From contig NZ_JAJUXI010000011.1 in assembly GCF_021390515.1 (NCBI RefSeq), forward strand, positions 186,001-250,000: a stretch of 64,000 nucleotides of DNA, given 5' to 3'. Of the stretch, positions 29,301 through 35,908 are shown piece by piece. Below the pieces are notes generated by a model. That model was not told the DNA's origin. It made no database searches and saw only the letters and a program-made list of their open reading frames with translations. The position numbers were made by a program, and so were the translations under genes. Position 1 is the first letter of the stretch. Each line of letters begins with the position of its first letter. This stretch comes from Dyadobacter sp. CY326 (GTDB lineage Bacteria; Bacteroidota; Bacteroidia; Cytophagales; Spirosomataceae).

Positions 29301-30535
29301 ACACCAACGCGCCCGGCTTGCCTTTCGTGCTAGGTCAGCAGGACCGGAATTTCCAGGTTAAGGCAGCGGAAAAAGGCTGGATTACGCGCAGCGAGCAGCA
29401 GAACATGCCTTTCCAGCAAACCATTGCGAAGAACTTTTCTGCTAATACAACATTGGAACCGTTCAAAGATTTCAGGTTGATTATTGAAGCGCGGCTCACG
29501 CGGCAGGATGCTTATCAGGAATTTTACAGGCCGGATTCATCGGGAGATTTTGTTTCGCAAAGTCCATTGCGGAATGGCCAGTTCAGCATGTCATTCCTGT
29601 CTTTCCGGACGGCTTTTGCCAAAATGAAACGCGATAATTCATCTCCGGTTTTTGATAAATTCAGAGCTTATCGTGCCATTTTAAGAGACCGGTTGAATGC
29701 AGAAAACCAAAGTGGCGGCGAATATAATGAGACCTCGCAAGACGTTTTGATCTCGTCATTCTTCGCTGCTTACACGGGCAAAGATCCGGCGACCGTCCGC
29801 ACCAACCCATTCTTGAAATTCCCGATGCCAAACTGGGATTTGAGTTACAATGGACTCTCACAACTGGCTGGTTTCAAGCGGTTTTTCAGTTCATTCACAT
29901 TGAGGCATAAATACATGTCGCAATACAGCGTTGGAAATTTTACGTCTTCATTGGATTACGAAGCGCTTTACGTCAATCTGGCGGTGACCGGTTATCCATT
30001 ATCAACGCGGCGGAACGAATTGGGACAATATATCCCGGTGTTTTCAATGAGCACGATTACATTATCAGAGAAGTTTCAGCCGCTTGTCGGGGTTGAATTC
30101 AGGACGCAAAGCAGGGTTACAGCGCGGATTGAGTATAACAGGGACCGGACGATTGCGCTTAACTTGTCCAACTCGCAAATGGCAGAGCTTTTCAACCAGG
30201 ACGTGACGGTCAACATTGGTTTTACCAAAAACAATGTGGCCATTCCGTTTAAGATCAATGGTGTTAAAAAGAAGCTCAAAAATGATATGACAATGCAGCT
30301 TGGCCTTACTTTCCGGGATACGAGATCGATTCAGAGGAAGTTTGACGGCGAGAATATTCCGATCGCGGGAAATATCAACTTCCAGCTTCGCCCGACGGTT
30401 AATTACATGGTTAACAATCGTTTGAGCGTGCAGTTTTATTTCGACAGAACATTTAATGATCCGCTCGTTTCCAATTCGTTTTATCGGGCGAGCACATCCG
30501 GCGGTGTGCAGCTGAAATTCAATTTGGCGGAATAG
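23327..30535 (+). CDS. sprA: SprA, giant outer membrane channel of type IX secretion / gliding
   Basis: SprA is the outer-membrane translocon of the type IX secretion system, a single chain forming a very large barrel; it also supports gliding. The 2402-aa length is as expected. Visible family features are an N-terminal exported region, RRNTQFIFNEQININFDAKLGDQLGFQ near residue 225, repeated aromatic beta-strand segments, and a C-terminal strand ending FYRASTSGGVQLKFNLAE. The start is unusual: no ATG occurs in frame before the one at 23448, which would remove the signal segment (SFLFKALTISTGAVLLANVSV), so initiation at TTG 23327 or TTG 23363 is likely. The client at 63240-64000 carries a type IX sorting domain. 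Confidence 0.95.
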   Translation: MWLQPSLNKHITLSSTIYSFLFKALTISTGAVLLANVSVEMDEPYSAQAQDWAFVADTVPEDTSKRKVDRSGSQLIMRWKDFYSNRVADPRPRSPFYLRDPANISTSILLDSTGKVAVSESIRTPAGSLNYRAPERMDLATYDKIQEDRAFKSLLREYAGRQDGKSAMGSRGLLPKLDIPPGLSKLLGDDFVNFKPTGFVSLDLGLMHQFLDNPAIPIRQRRNTQFIFNEQININFDAKLGDQLGFQTNFDTKANFNFENAIKLNYKNPEESFIRKIEAGNINWAINSQLIPGVQNLFGLKTDLQFGRLSATLVASQQKSSKERIVLRGGAQSRDFELRADTYDENRNFFLSQYFRNIYESSLQNTPTITSGVTVTRMEVYVTNRTTTTESLRNVVGFADLGEPAPYKSGNPRLQPIRSTSPADNAANGLYKTLQDNASFRQVDNTNSAITGLGLERAVDYELLRGAKRLIADRDYSFHPQLGYISLTNALRNDEVLAVSYEYTLNGRSFKVGELTEDYQARRDNEVIALKLLKSSTIRNNTKLPMWNLMMKNVYSLGTSQMDKQGFQLRIIYKDDQTGIDNPNLQESSIANIPLIRLMGLDRLNPVNDLQPDGNFDFVDGITVESKSGRIIFPVLEPFGSNLARKFGAGEEQFRNKYVFGELYSTTMVDAQQISERNKFFIKGSYQSSGGAEVQLPFGVLETSVTVTSGGVPLSPGSDYIVEAQIGRVRILNSSVMNSGREIVIEYERPDMFQNQIRSLLGTRLDYMVNRDMSLGMTLMKYRERPAGFLTRVSIGNEPVSNTMIGFDINFRKDVPFLTKWLDALPLIQTKEMSSIQFKGEFAKLIPGVSKDVNNRSLVDDFEAARTIYDLSRQPQKWRLAGVPPAFRQGTDGKTLDYAYRRAKISAYTVDNIFGGSQGLGGGYQPPGNFEDEDLKYYYERLYLPNQIFPKRAIAGLVSYPQNVLDIAYYPSERGMYNYNVDLLPDGRLKNPRQNFGAISRAITSDNDFDNANIESIEFWMLDPFINNPLGVVRDGSGNERPNTTGGKLVFNLGDISEDVIPDERYNFENGLPIVPKQVGVNVDSTAWGYVTKSQYLINAFSNESGARQRQDVGLDGLNNDEERTFFKRFIDRLPANLTPEAREQILRDPSGDDFQFFLGASLDSADLKVLERYKNYIGMENNSPESLGRSADVTPASTNVPDGEDMNVDNTINDNESYYEYEIDLKPNQLAVGNGYIVDKTVNTADQQTWYLFRVPIKEFSGVIGNMNGFKSIRFMRMYLTDFQQPVVLRFAQLQMVGQQYRKYTSNLDAPGLQEVPEPYDAKFTVGTVSIEENSQPQSGTSSDKYVYSIPPGWVRDQDNTQRPPLLLNEQSMSLCVTDLRDGDSRAVFKNVNLDLLFRKRLRMYVHMQNELSEDRMVGAFMRIGTDLTQNYYEIDLSNLKATLPNQTNEREVWPEENELNIALSDLIEAKAQRNRQLDRNLSVPYTITTADGRYKLTVVGNPDLSSVRVMMIGMRNPKSQDERAKSFCIWVDEMHVEGFDETGGVAAIAQLNAKLADFATVTASGRLETFGFGSVQQRIGERSRNFTTEYGVSSNIALDKLLPESWGFSIPLFLSYDRHNVKPHFNPLDPDTPLNTSLGNLESDEERDGYRRMVEENAVKRGINFSNVRKIKTKPGARNHFYDFENFSFTYAFSDDKRRNILTQEYAQRNYRGGISYVYSSQPKPMEPFKNWKATTRWADLIKDVNLTLLPNMVSVRTDVDRRFLKTQLRNADLTTDGIQPLYEKYFWFNRYYDLSWNLTRNMTLSYNSTANSIIDEPMGDINSAAKKDSLWSNFKKLGRIKNFDQKIDLTYRLPLDKIPLVDWMTADYKHSIAYQYQANAFGLKDTTGLPFGDIIRNSRERGITGKVDFVLLYNKLRYLKFANTPSVGRKNFARSPGDIEEIDMRTTDILKSVTRALMTVRGINVSYSVQETTALPGYLRAPKYFGIDNTNAPGLPFVLGQQDRNFQVKAAEKGWITRSEQQNMPFQQTIAKNFSANTTLEPFKDFRLIIEARLTRQDAYQEFYRPDSSGDFVSQSPLRNGQFSMSFLSFRTAFAKMKRDNSSPVFDKFRAYRAILRDRLNAENQSGGEYNETSQDVLISSFFAAYTGKDPATVRTNPFLKFPMPNWDLSYNGLSQLAGFKRFFSSFTLRHKYMSQYSVGNFTSSLDYEALYVNLAVTGYPLSTRRNELGQYIPVFSMSTITLSEKFQPLVGVEFRTQSRVTARIEYNRDRTIALNLSNSQMAELFNQDVTVNIGFTKNNVAIPFKINGVKKKLKNDMTMQLGLTFRDTRSIQRKFDGENIPIAGNINFQLRPTVNYMVNNRLSVQFYFDRTFNDPLVSNSFYRASTSGGVQLKFNLAE

Positions 30536-30610
30536 TATTTTGATTTGGAAAATACAACCTACATCCTGTAATTTGCGATTCAAAGATGTTACAACTTACC
30601 TGATTAAACC

Positions 30611-30991
30611 ATGAATTTCCCGTCAGAACTTAAGTATACAGAGGATCACGAATGGATTCGGATCGATGGTGACATAGCGACCATCGGCATTACGGACCAT
30701 GCGCAGAATGAATTGGGTGACATTGTTTACGTCGATATCAATACAGTTGGTGATGAACTCGTAAAAGGCGAGGTTTTCGGTTCCGTGGAGGCTGTTAAAA
30801 CTGTTTCTGACTTGCTTATCCCTGTTGGAGGAACTGTGCTGGAAGTGAATGAAGAACTGGACGGAGAACCTGAATTGGTAAATACAGACCCTTATGGACG
30901 CGGCTGGATGGTGAAAATCAGCTTGACTAGCCCCGGCGATGAAAACGGTTTAATGTCCGCCGAAGATTACGAAAAGTTTATAGGTGCATGA
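30611..30991 (+). CDS. gcvH: glycine cleavage system H protein
   Basis: The lipoyl carrier that shuttles the aminomethyl group between the P, T and L proteins of glycine cleavage. 126 aa, with the lipoylated Lys63 in GSVEAVKTVSDL and the conserved EDHEWIR, IGITDHAQNELGD and NTDPYGRGWM. It follows sprA by 75 bases and ends at a strong terminator. No other gcv genes are in the window. Confidence 0.96.
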   Translation: MNFPSELKYTEDHEWIRIDGDIATIGITDHAQNELGDIVYVDINTVGDELVKGEVFGSVEAVKTVSDLLIPVGGTVLEVNEELDGEPELVNTDPYGRGWMVKISLTSPGDENGLMSAEDYEKFIGA

Positions 30992-31000
30992 TTTTTGTTT

Positions 31001-31026
31001 AAAGCTCCGTTTGGAGCTTTTTTTTT
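31001..31026 (+). terminator. intrinsic terminator after gcvH
   Basis: AAAGCTCC (31001-31008) pairs with GGAGCTTT (31013-31020) around GTTT and runs into nine T. It begins 9 bases past the gcvH stop. Confidence 0.95.
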
Positions 31027-31078
31027 GAAACCGGTTGAATGAAACGAAACCCGGTCAGTTTGTTTGTAAGACGCATAT

Positions 31079-32362
31079 ATGAAATTATTAATACGCTCAG
31101 CCCGGATCATTGACAGAAAATCGCCGTTCAACGGTCAGGTTAAGGATGTTCTGATTGAGGGCGCGACCATCAAAACAATTGGTGACAACCTGGACGCCGG
31201 CGGGGCGGAGGTTCTTGAAGGAAACGATTTGTGTATTTCTGCCGGATGGGTGGATATGCGCGTGGCGTCCCGCGACCCGGGATTTGAGCATAAAGAAGAT
31301 TTGACATCCGTTCGTGCCGCGGCGGCACATGGCGGTTTTACAGAAATTGTGTTGCTACCCAACACAGAACCTGTGGTGCATAGCAAAGACACATTGAATT
31401 ATATCCGGCAGTCGGGCAGTGGCGGGCTGGTGAAGCTGCACGTTGCAGCGGCCGTGACGCGAAAGGCCGAGGGTGAGGATTTTACAGAAATGATTGACCT
31501 GCACGAAGCCGGAGCCATTGCATTTACAGACGGCGAACATCCGGTGCAGAATGCGGATCTTTTGCTAAAAACAATATTGTATTTGCAGCCGCTGAATGCG
31601 CTGCTGATGAACAGGCCGGAAGACAAGCAACTGACCCTTTACGGACAAATGCACGAAGGGCTGACGAGCACGCTTATCGGCATGAAAGGAATTCCCGCGC
31701 TGGCGGAAGAAATGATGCTGACCCGCGATCTTAAATTGCTCGCATATGCATTGGAAAAAAGCAAGTACAAGTCGGACGCGCCTGCGCTGCACATTTCCTT
31801 GATTTCTTCACAAAAAGCCGTGGAGCTCATTCGGGAAGCGAAGCAAAATGGATTGCCTGTTTCCTGTGACATTGCAGCGCATCAACTGGCGTTCACGGAT
31901 GAAGATCTCATCGATTTTGATACAAATCTGAAAGTGAATCCGCCATTCCGATCCACCGCTGATGCGCAGGCAATTCGTGAAGCGCTCGCTGACGGGACCA
32001 TTGACGCCATTGTTTCAGACCATAACCCGCACGATGAGGAAAGCAAGAACCTCGAATTTGATCATGCAGATTTTGGCATAACCGGATTGGAAACGGCTTT
32101 TTCGCTGGCGTTGACGCACAGCAGATTGTCTTTGGAAAACATCATTGAAAAGTTTACCACGTCGCCCCGCCGCATTCTCCGGTTGCAGGAAGCGAGCATT
32201 GCCGAGGGTAGTTTGGCGAACCTGACATTGTTTGAGCAAGACACAACCTGGACATTTAATAAAAGCTTTTCAAAATCAAAAAACACGCCATTTTTGGGAC
32301 AAACGTTGCGCGGAAAAGTGAGAGGAGTGGTTAACAACGGAAAACACGAATGGTATTTATGA
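31079..32362 (+). CDS. dihydroorotase-like protein lacking the zinc-binding histidines
   Basis: The fold is that of the amidohydrolase dihydroorotase, 427 aa, with many family blocks: ISAGWVDM, RDPGFEHKEDL, AAAAHGGFTEIVLLPNTEPV, LKVNPPFRSTAD, VSDHNPHDEESK and FGITGLETAFSL. But the DxHxH metal site reads D59-M-R61-V-A63, so both histidines are gone, and the usual His-Cys-Glu-Asp block near residue 180 is NRPED. Family knowledge: inactive homologues of this kind (PyrC' of Pseudomonas) hold aspartate transcarbamoylase together instead of catalysing. I infer a similar structural role, or loss of pyrimidine function. A true pyrC should exist elsewhere. Its stop overlaps the next start (ATGA), so it leads an operon. 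Confidence 0.85.
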   Translation: MKLLIRSARIIDRKSPFNGQVKDVLIEGATIKTIGDNLDAGGAEVLEGNDLCISAGWVDMRVASRDPGFEHKEDLTSVRAAAAHGGFTEIVLLPNTEPVVHSKDTLNYIRQSGSGGLVKLHVAAAVTRKAEGEDFTEMIDLHEAGAIAFTDGEHPVQNADLLLKTILYLQPLNALLMNRPEDKQLTLYGQMHEGLTSTLIGMKGIPALAEEMMLTRDLKLLAYALEKSKYKSDAPALHISLISSQKAVELIREAKQNGLPVSCDIAAHQLAFTDEDLIDFDTNLKVNPPFRSTADAQAIREALADGTIDAIVSDHNPHDEESKNLEFDHADFGITGLETAFSLALTHSRLSLENIIEKFTTSPRRILRLQEASIAEGSLANLTLFEQDTTWTFNKSFSKSKNTPFLGQTLRGKVRGVVNNGKHEWYL

Positions 32363-32919
32363 AGTCGATTATCGCATATTTTAATAAACCGTTACTTAAA
32401 GTTTCGCTTGTCTTTGGAATGATGACGGGCGTGCTTGTCTTTATTTTCTTCATCGGACTTTATCTGATTGACATCGTGCCGCTGGGGAATAACAAGATCC
32501 TTGATTTTGGAATACACATTATTTTTATCGCCGGTGCCTGCTGGTATTATCGCAAGAATGTCGGCGACGGATTTCTGCATCTTTGGGAGGCCTTGACAAT
32601 TGGTTATGTGGTGAACACAATCGGCGCGCTGATTGCTGGCTGGCTGATTTACTTTTTTGTAACTTACGGTGATCCTGCTGTTTTTACCAATTACATTGCC
32701 CAAATGAAGACATTAATGTTGCAGGGAAAGGCGGAGCTGGTCAAAAATATCGGTGAAGCTGAGTTTGCCAAAATGTATAATGGAGTGGGGAATATGAAGC
32801 GTTCGGAGATCATCATGGATGAAGTGAGCAAGAAAACGGTGATGGCGATTATTCCAATTCTGGTGATTTCACTGATTTTCAGAAAGCAGGATTATGGTGT
32901 GTTTCACAACAAATCTTAA
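32359..32919 (+). CDS. DUF4199 membrane protein
   Basis: A 186-aa integral membrane protein with about four transmembrane helices (VSLVFGMMTGVLVFIFFIGL; ILDFGIHIIFIAGACWYY; TIGYVVNTIGALIAGWLIYF; KTVMAIIPILVISLIF) and a soluble loop containing YIAQMKTLMLQGKAELVKN. DUF4199 is common in Bacteroidota and has no known function. I take the ATG at 32359, which overlaps the upstream stop as ATGA, in preference to the ATG three codons earlier. The next gene, a distant paralogue, starts 10 bases on. Confidence 0.82.
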   Translation: MKSIIAYFNKPLLKVSLVFGMMTGVLVFIFFIGLYLIDIVPLGNNKILDFGIHIIFIAGACWYYRKNVGDGFLHLWEALTIGYVVNTIGALIAGWLIYFFVTYGDPAVFTNYIAQMKTLMLQGKAELVKNIGEAEFAKMYNGVGNMKRSEIIMDEVSKKTVMAIIPILVISLIFRKQDYGVFHNKS

Positions 32920-32929
32920 ATTTATTTAA

Positions 32930-33445
32930 ATGGAAGAACAAGTTTCTACCGCACGGATTGCCCTGAAATATGGCGTTTTGACCTCCGTTGTAATCATGAT
33001 CTTCACCACGATCATCAATGTTTCCGGACTTGCCGAGAACAAAATGCTGTCTTCGTTGTCATTTATTTTCATGATTGTCGGGATTGTGCTGGCGATGAAA
33101 GACTTTAAGCGGCAAAATCGCGGCTACATATCATTTGGTGAAGGACTTGGTGTGGGCACATTGGCATCGGCGGTTATGGGCGTGTTAAGCGCTGCATTTT
33201 CAATGTTTTACACAGAGTTTATCGACAACACCATGCTGGCGCAGGCCATGGACAAGGTGCGCGAGGACATGGAGCGGAAAGGCAAAGACGACGCAGAAAT
33301 TGATATGGCCATGGAGCTTTCGCAGAAATTTATGTCGCCCGGCATCATGTTTACGATGACTGTGGTGTTATATGTCATTACAGGATTGGTGATTGCATTG
33401 ATTGTGGCTGCCATTATCCGCCGCGAAAAGCCCGTTTTCGAGTAA
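32930..33445 (+). CDS. DUF4199 membrane protein, second copy
   Basis: A 171-aa membrane protein with the same four-helix plan as its neighbour: ALKYGVLTSVVIMIFTTII, LSFIFMIVGIVLAMKDFK, FGEGLGVGTLASAVMGVLS and TMTVVLYVITGLVIALIVA, with a charged loop (MDKVREDMERKGKDDAEID). Function unknown. The tandem pair lies between the dihydroorotase-like gene and a GldF-like permease, all in the same direction with short gaps. Confidence 0.82.
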   Translation: MEEQVSTARIALKYGVLTSVVIMIFTTIINVSGLAENKMLSSLSFIFMIVGIVLAMKDFKRQNRGYISFGEGLGVGTLASAVMGVLSAAFSMFYTEFIDNTMLAQAMDKVREDMERKGKDDAEIDMAMELSQKFMSPGIMFTMTVVLYVITGLVIALIVAAIIRREKPVFE

Positions 33446-33473
33446 GCTCCACCGGATTTAACTTCTTTTACTT

Positions 33474-34202
33474 GTGTTTGCAATTTTTCAAAAGGAAATA
33501 GGGAGCTTTTTCAATTCTCTGATCGCCTACATTGTGATGGCTGCTTTTTTAACGGCAGTTGGCCTGATCGTGTGGGTTTTTCCTGATTCCAACATCCTTG
33601 ATTATGGTTACGCAGAGTTGGGTTCCTTTTTTCAATTGGCTCCTTATGTGTTGCTTTTCCTGATCCCGGCCATCACCATGCGTTCCATTGCAGAAGAAGC
33701 CCGGAACGGCACATTGGAATTACTCCTGACCAAACCGCTGCGAAACAGCGAGCTTGTTTTGGGTAAATTTTTTGCAAACTGGGTCCTGGTTGCGCTCACG
33801 CTTTTACCAACATTGATCTATTATTACAGCGTTTACAAGCTCGGAAATCCGGAAGGAAATGTTGACTCCGCCGCCGTTTTCGGATCTTATATTGGACTGT
33901 TACTATTCTGCGGCGTGATCGTTTCCATGGGCATCTGGACATCGTCCCTAACCGACAATCAGATCGTTGCGTTTATAGCGTGCGTGTTTCTTGCATTCGT
34001 TTGGTATATCGGGTTTGGAGCGCTTGCGCAGCTTGCAGGCGTGGGGCCGGGCGCTGAGCTTTTGAATTGGGCGGCATTGGATCAGCAATATCTGGCGCTT
34101 GGAAAAGGGCTTGTGGATTCACGCAATATTATCTATCTGTTTAGCCTCATGGCGTTGTTTCTCTTCCTTGCATATTGGCGGATTGAAAAGATCCGCAAGT
34201 AA
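33474..34202 (+). CDS. gldF: GldF-like ABC transporter permease (gliding motility associated)
   Basis: A 242-aa ABC-2 permease with six transmembrane segments. The opening MFAIFQKEIGSFFNSLIAYI and the block IPAITMRSIAEEARNGTLE, followed by LLTKPLRNSELVLGKFFAN, are those of GldF, which with GldA and GldG forms an ABC complex needed for gliding in flavobacteria. The start codon is GTG (33474); no ATG is available nearby. The usual partner gldG, expected directly downstream, is absent: after 86 bases a sigma factor begins. It may therefore act with a distant GldG, or be another ABC-2 permease of the same subfamily. Confidence 0.78.
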   Translation: MFAIFQKEIGSFFNSLIAYIVMAAFLTAVGLIVWVFPDSNILDYGYAELGSFFQLAPYVLLFLIPAITMRSIAEEARNGTLELLLTKPLRNSELVLGKFFANWVLVALTLLPTLIYYYSVYKLGNPEGNVDSAAVFGSYIGLLLFCGVIVSMGIWTSSLTDNQIVAFIACVFLAFVWYIGFGALAQLAGVGPGAELLNWAALDQQYLALGKGLVDSRNIIYLFSLMALFLFLAYWRIEKIRK

Positions 34203-34288
34203 GCGTATCATCATAAGGTCTTGAAGAAGAGTTAACCGATGATGATCTATTCTGGTGTGTTGGTCGTATATGAATAAAAAAACACACT

Positions 34289-35002
34289 ATGATGAACACG
34301 ATAAACTCCCATGTGTGGAGACCCTTTCAGCCGCAACTAACCAGAGTTTTTAATGGTTGGAACCAGGACACAATAATTTATAATAGCCGTGACCGGTTCT
34401 TCCGAAAATTCGTTAGATTGCCAATTAGTAACATACAATTAAATGTTAAGCAACTCTTGGCGACTAGTAAGTTAAAATACTCGGAAGAGGAATTGGTGTC
34501 AGCTCTGAAGAGGAATGAGCGAACAGCTTTCGAATTTTTGTACGACCATTACTCAGGAGCTTTGTTTAATATCATTTCAAAGACGTTGAGGGACGAGGAG
34601 CGGGCCGCGGATGTTTTACAGGAGTCTTTCTTAAAAATCTGGAAAAATATAGCTTCTTACAATCCGGAGAAAGGAAGACTGTTTACATGGATCATGAATA
34701 TTGCGCGCAATGGTGCAATAGACGCGGCAAGGGTTGAAGGAAGAAAACCAGCGATGGATGATATCGATAACAAGGCGGTCCTGAATGAAAGGGATGTATA
34801 TGAAGATTCGCTGACATCAAGTTCGGAGATGAAGGCGATTGTCAACATGCTGAGGCCCGAAAGGAAAATCCTCATTGACATGGCCTATTTTCAAGGATAC
34901 ACGCATGAAGAAATATCAGAGGAGTTGAGTATCCCATTGGGAACAGTTAAATCAAGGATCCGAACAGCGTTACAAGAGTTAAAACAATACTTTGCAGTAT
35001 GA
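34289..35002 (+). CDS. ECF-type RNA polymerase sigma factor
   Basis: Region 2 is seen as FEFLYDHYSGALFNIISKTL with the core-binding ADVLQESFLKIWKNI; region 4 as ILIDMAYFQGYTHEEISEEL followed by SIPLGTVKSRIRTALQEL. The chain of 237 aa has about 65 extra N-terminal residues (WRPFQPQLTRVFNGWNQ) that do not look like a sigma domain, so translation may begin later, at a non-ATG codon near 34460; no other ATG is in frame before region 2. The stop overlaps the anti-sigma start (ATGA at 34999), indicating coupled translation. Confidence 0.88.
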   Translation: MMNTINSHVWRPFQPQLTRVFNGWNQDTIIYNSRDRFFRKFVRLPISNIQLNVKQLLATSKLKYSEEELVSALKRNERTAFEFLYDHYSGALFNIISKTLRDEERAADVLQESFLKIWKNIASYNPEKGRLFTWIMNIARNGAIDAARVEGRKPAMDDIDNKAVLNERDVYEDSLTSSSEMKAIVNMLRPERKILIDMAYFQGYTHEEISEELSIPLGTVKSRIRTALQELKQYFAV

Positions 35003-35904
35003 ATATCCAAGCCTACATAGAGTCCGGTATATTAGAGGAATATGTATTGGGCACTGTTTCTCCTCAGGAGAAGCAGGAAGTGGAGTGTATGTCTCATATT
35101 TATCCTGAGATAAAAGAAGAGCTGCTGCGGACCGAAAGTGCGTTGGAAGAATATGCACTGAAACATCAAACACCACCTCCTGCTTCATTGAAAGAATCGC
35201 TTTTTGCCATAATGAATTTTGATTCTACCGAGGAAATAAATGAAACACCCGCTCACGCGACCAGTGATTTTGTAGAAAGTTTAAGTGGAAAAATTGAAGA
35301 AGATGATACAATTATTCCACTGAATCCGGGTCCAAAAGTCATTGATAATGTATTTGAACAGCCTGAAACGCGAGTTGTAACACCGTTTTGGGCAAAGTTA
35401 GCTGTTGCCGCAGCCGTTTTATTCGCGGTGTTTGCAGCTTGGTCGGCCGTTCAAATGACCGAGTACAAGGGCAGCAACGAACAGCTTGCTTCGGAAATGA
35501 GCGGAATGAAGACGGAGATGGCGACTTTGAGACAAGGTTTTGAATACAATCAATCGCTAGCCAATCTTTTTCGTGATCCAGGTTATAAATCGGTTCATTT
35601 GGCCGGTCTTCCAAAATCTCCCGGAAGTTCAGTTTCCGCATTCTGGCACATAGCTACGAACAAGGTTTTAATCGACGTTCAAAACTTGCCAAAAGCGCCT
35701 GCGGGCAAGCAATACCAGCTTTGGACTATTGTGGATAATAAGCCTGTTGACATGGGAATGATCGACAACAACTTTTCAGGGAAAGTTCTTACAATGAAAA
35801 ACGCTAAACCAGGCGCAGTCGCTTTTGCCATCACGCTAGAAAATGAAGGCGGCGTGCCGTCGCCGACGATGGAGGAAATGTATGTGATGGGGAAGGTGGT
35901 TTAG
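34999..35904 (+). CDS. RskA-type membrane anti-sigma factor
   Basis: Sequesters the sigma factor encoded just before it. The N-terminal part (1-125) is the sigma-binding region with an EEYVLGTVSPQEKQEVE start. It has no zinc-binding His-Cys cluster. A single transmembrane helix follows (131-151, WAKLAVAAAVLFAVFAAWSAV), then a periplasmic RskA C-terminal domain (about 200-301) with AFWHIATNKVLIDVQNLP, GKQYQLWTIVDNKPVDMG and a VAFAITLENEGG ending. Regulated proteolysis or ligand binding outside would release the sigma factor. The FAD oxidoreductase gene begins 4 bases after the stop and is a possible regulon member. Confidence 0.88.
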   Translation: MNIQAYIESGILEEYVLGTVSPQEKQEVECMSHIYPEIKEELLRTESALEEYALKHQTPPPASLKESLFAIMNFDSTEEINETPAHATSDFVESLSGKIEEDDTIIPLNPGPKVIDNVFEQPETRVVTPFWAKLAVAAAVLFAVFAAWSAVQMTEYKGSNEQLASEMSGMKTEMATLRQGFEYNQSLANLFRDPGYKSVHLAGLPKSPGSSVSAFWHIATNKVLIDVQNLPKAPAGKQYQLWTIVDNKPVDMGMIDNNFSGKVLTMKNAKPGAVAFAITLENEGGVPSPTMEEMYVMGKVV

Positions 35905-35908
35905 TCAG

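Noticed and set aside
34207..34246. ATCATCAT/ATGATGAT repeat as a gldF terminator
   Set aside because: Eight weak pairs with a 24-base loop and no T-tract are not convincing.
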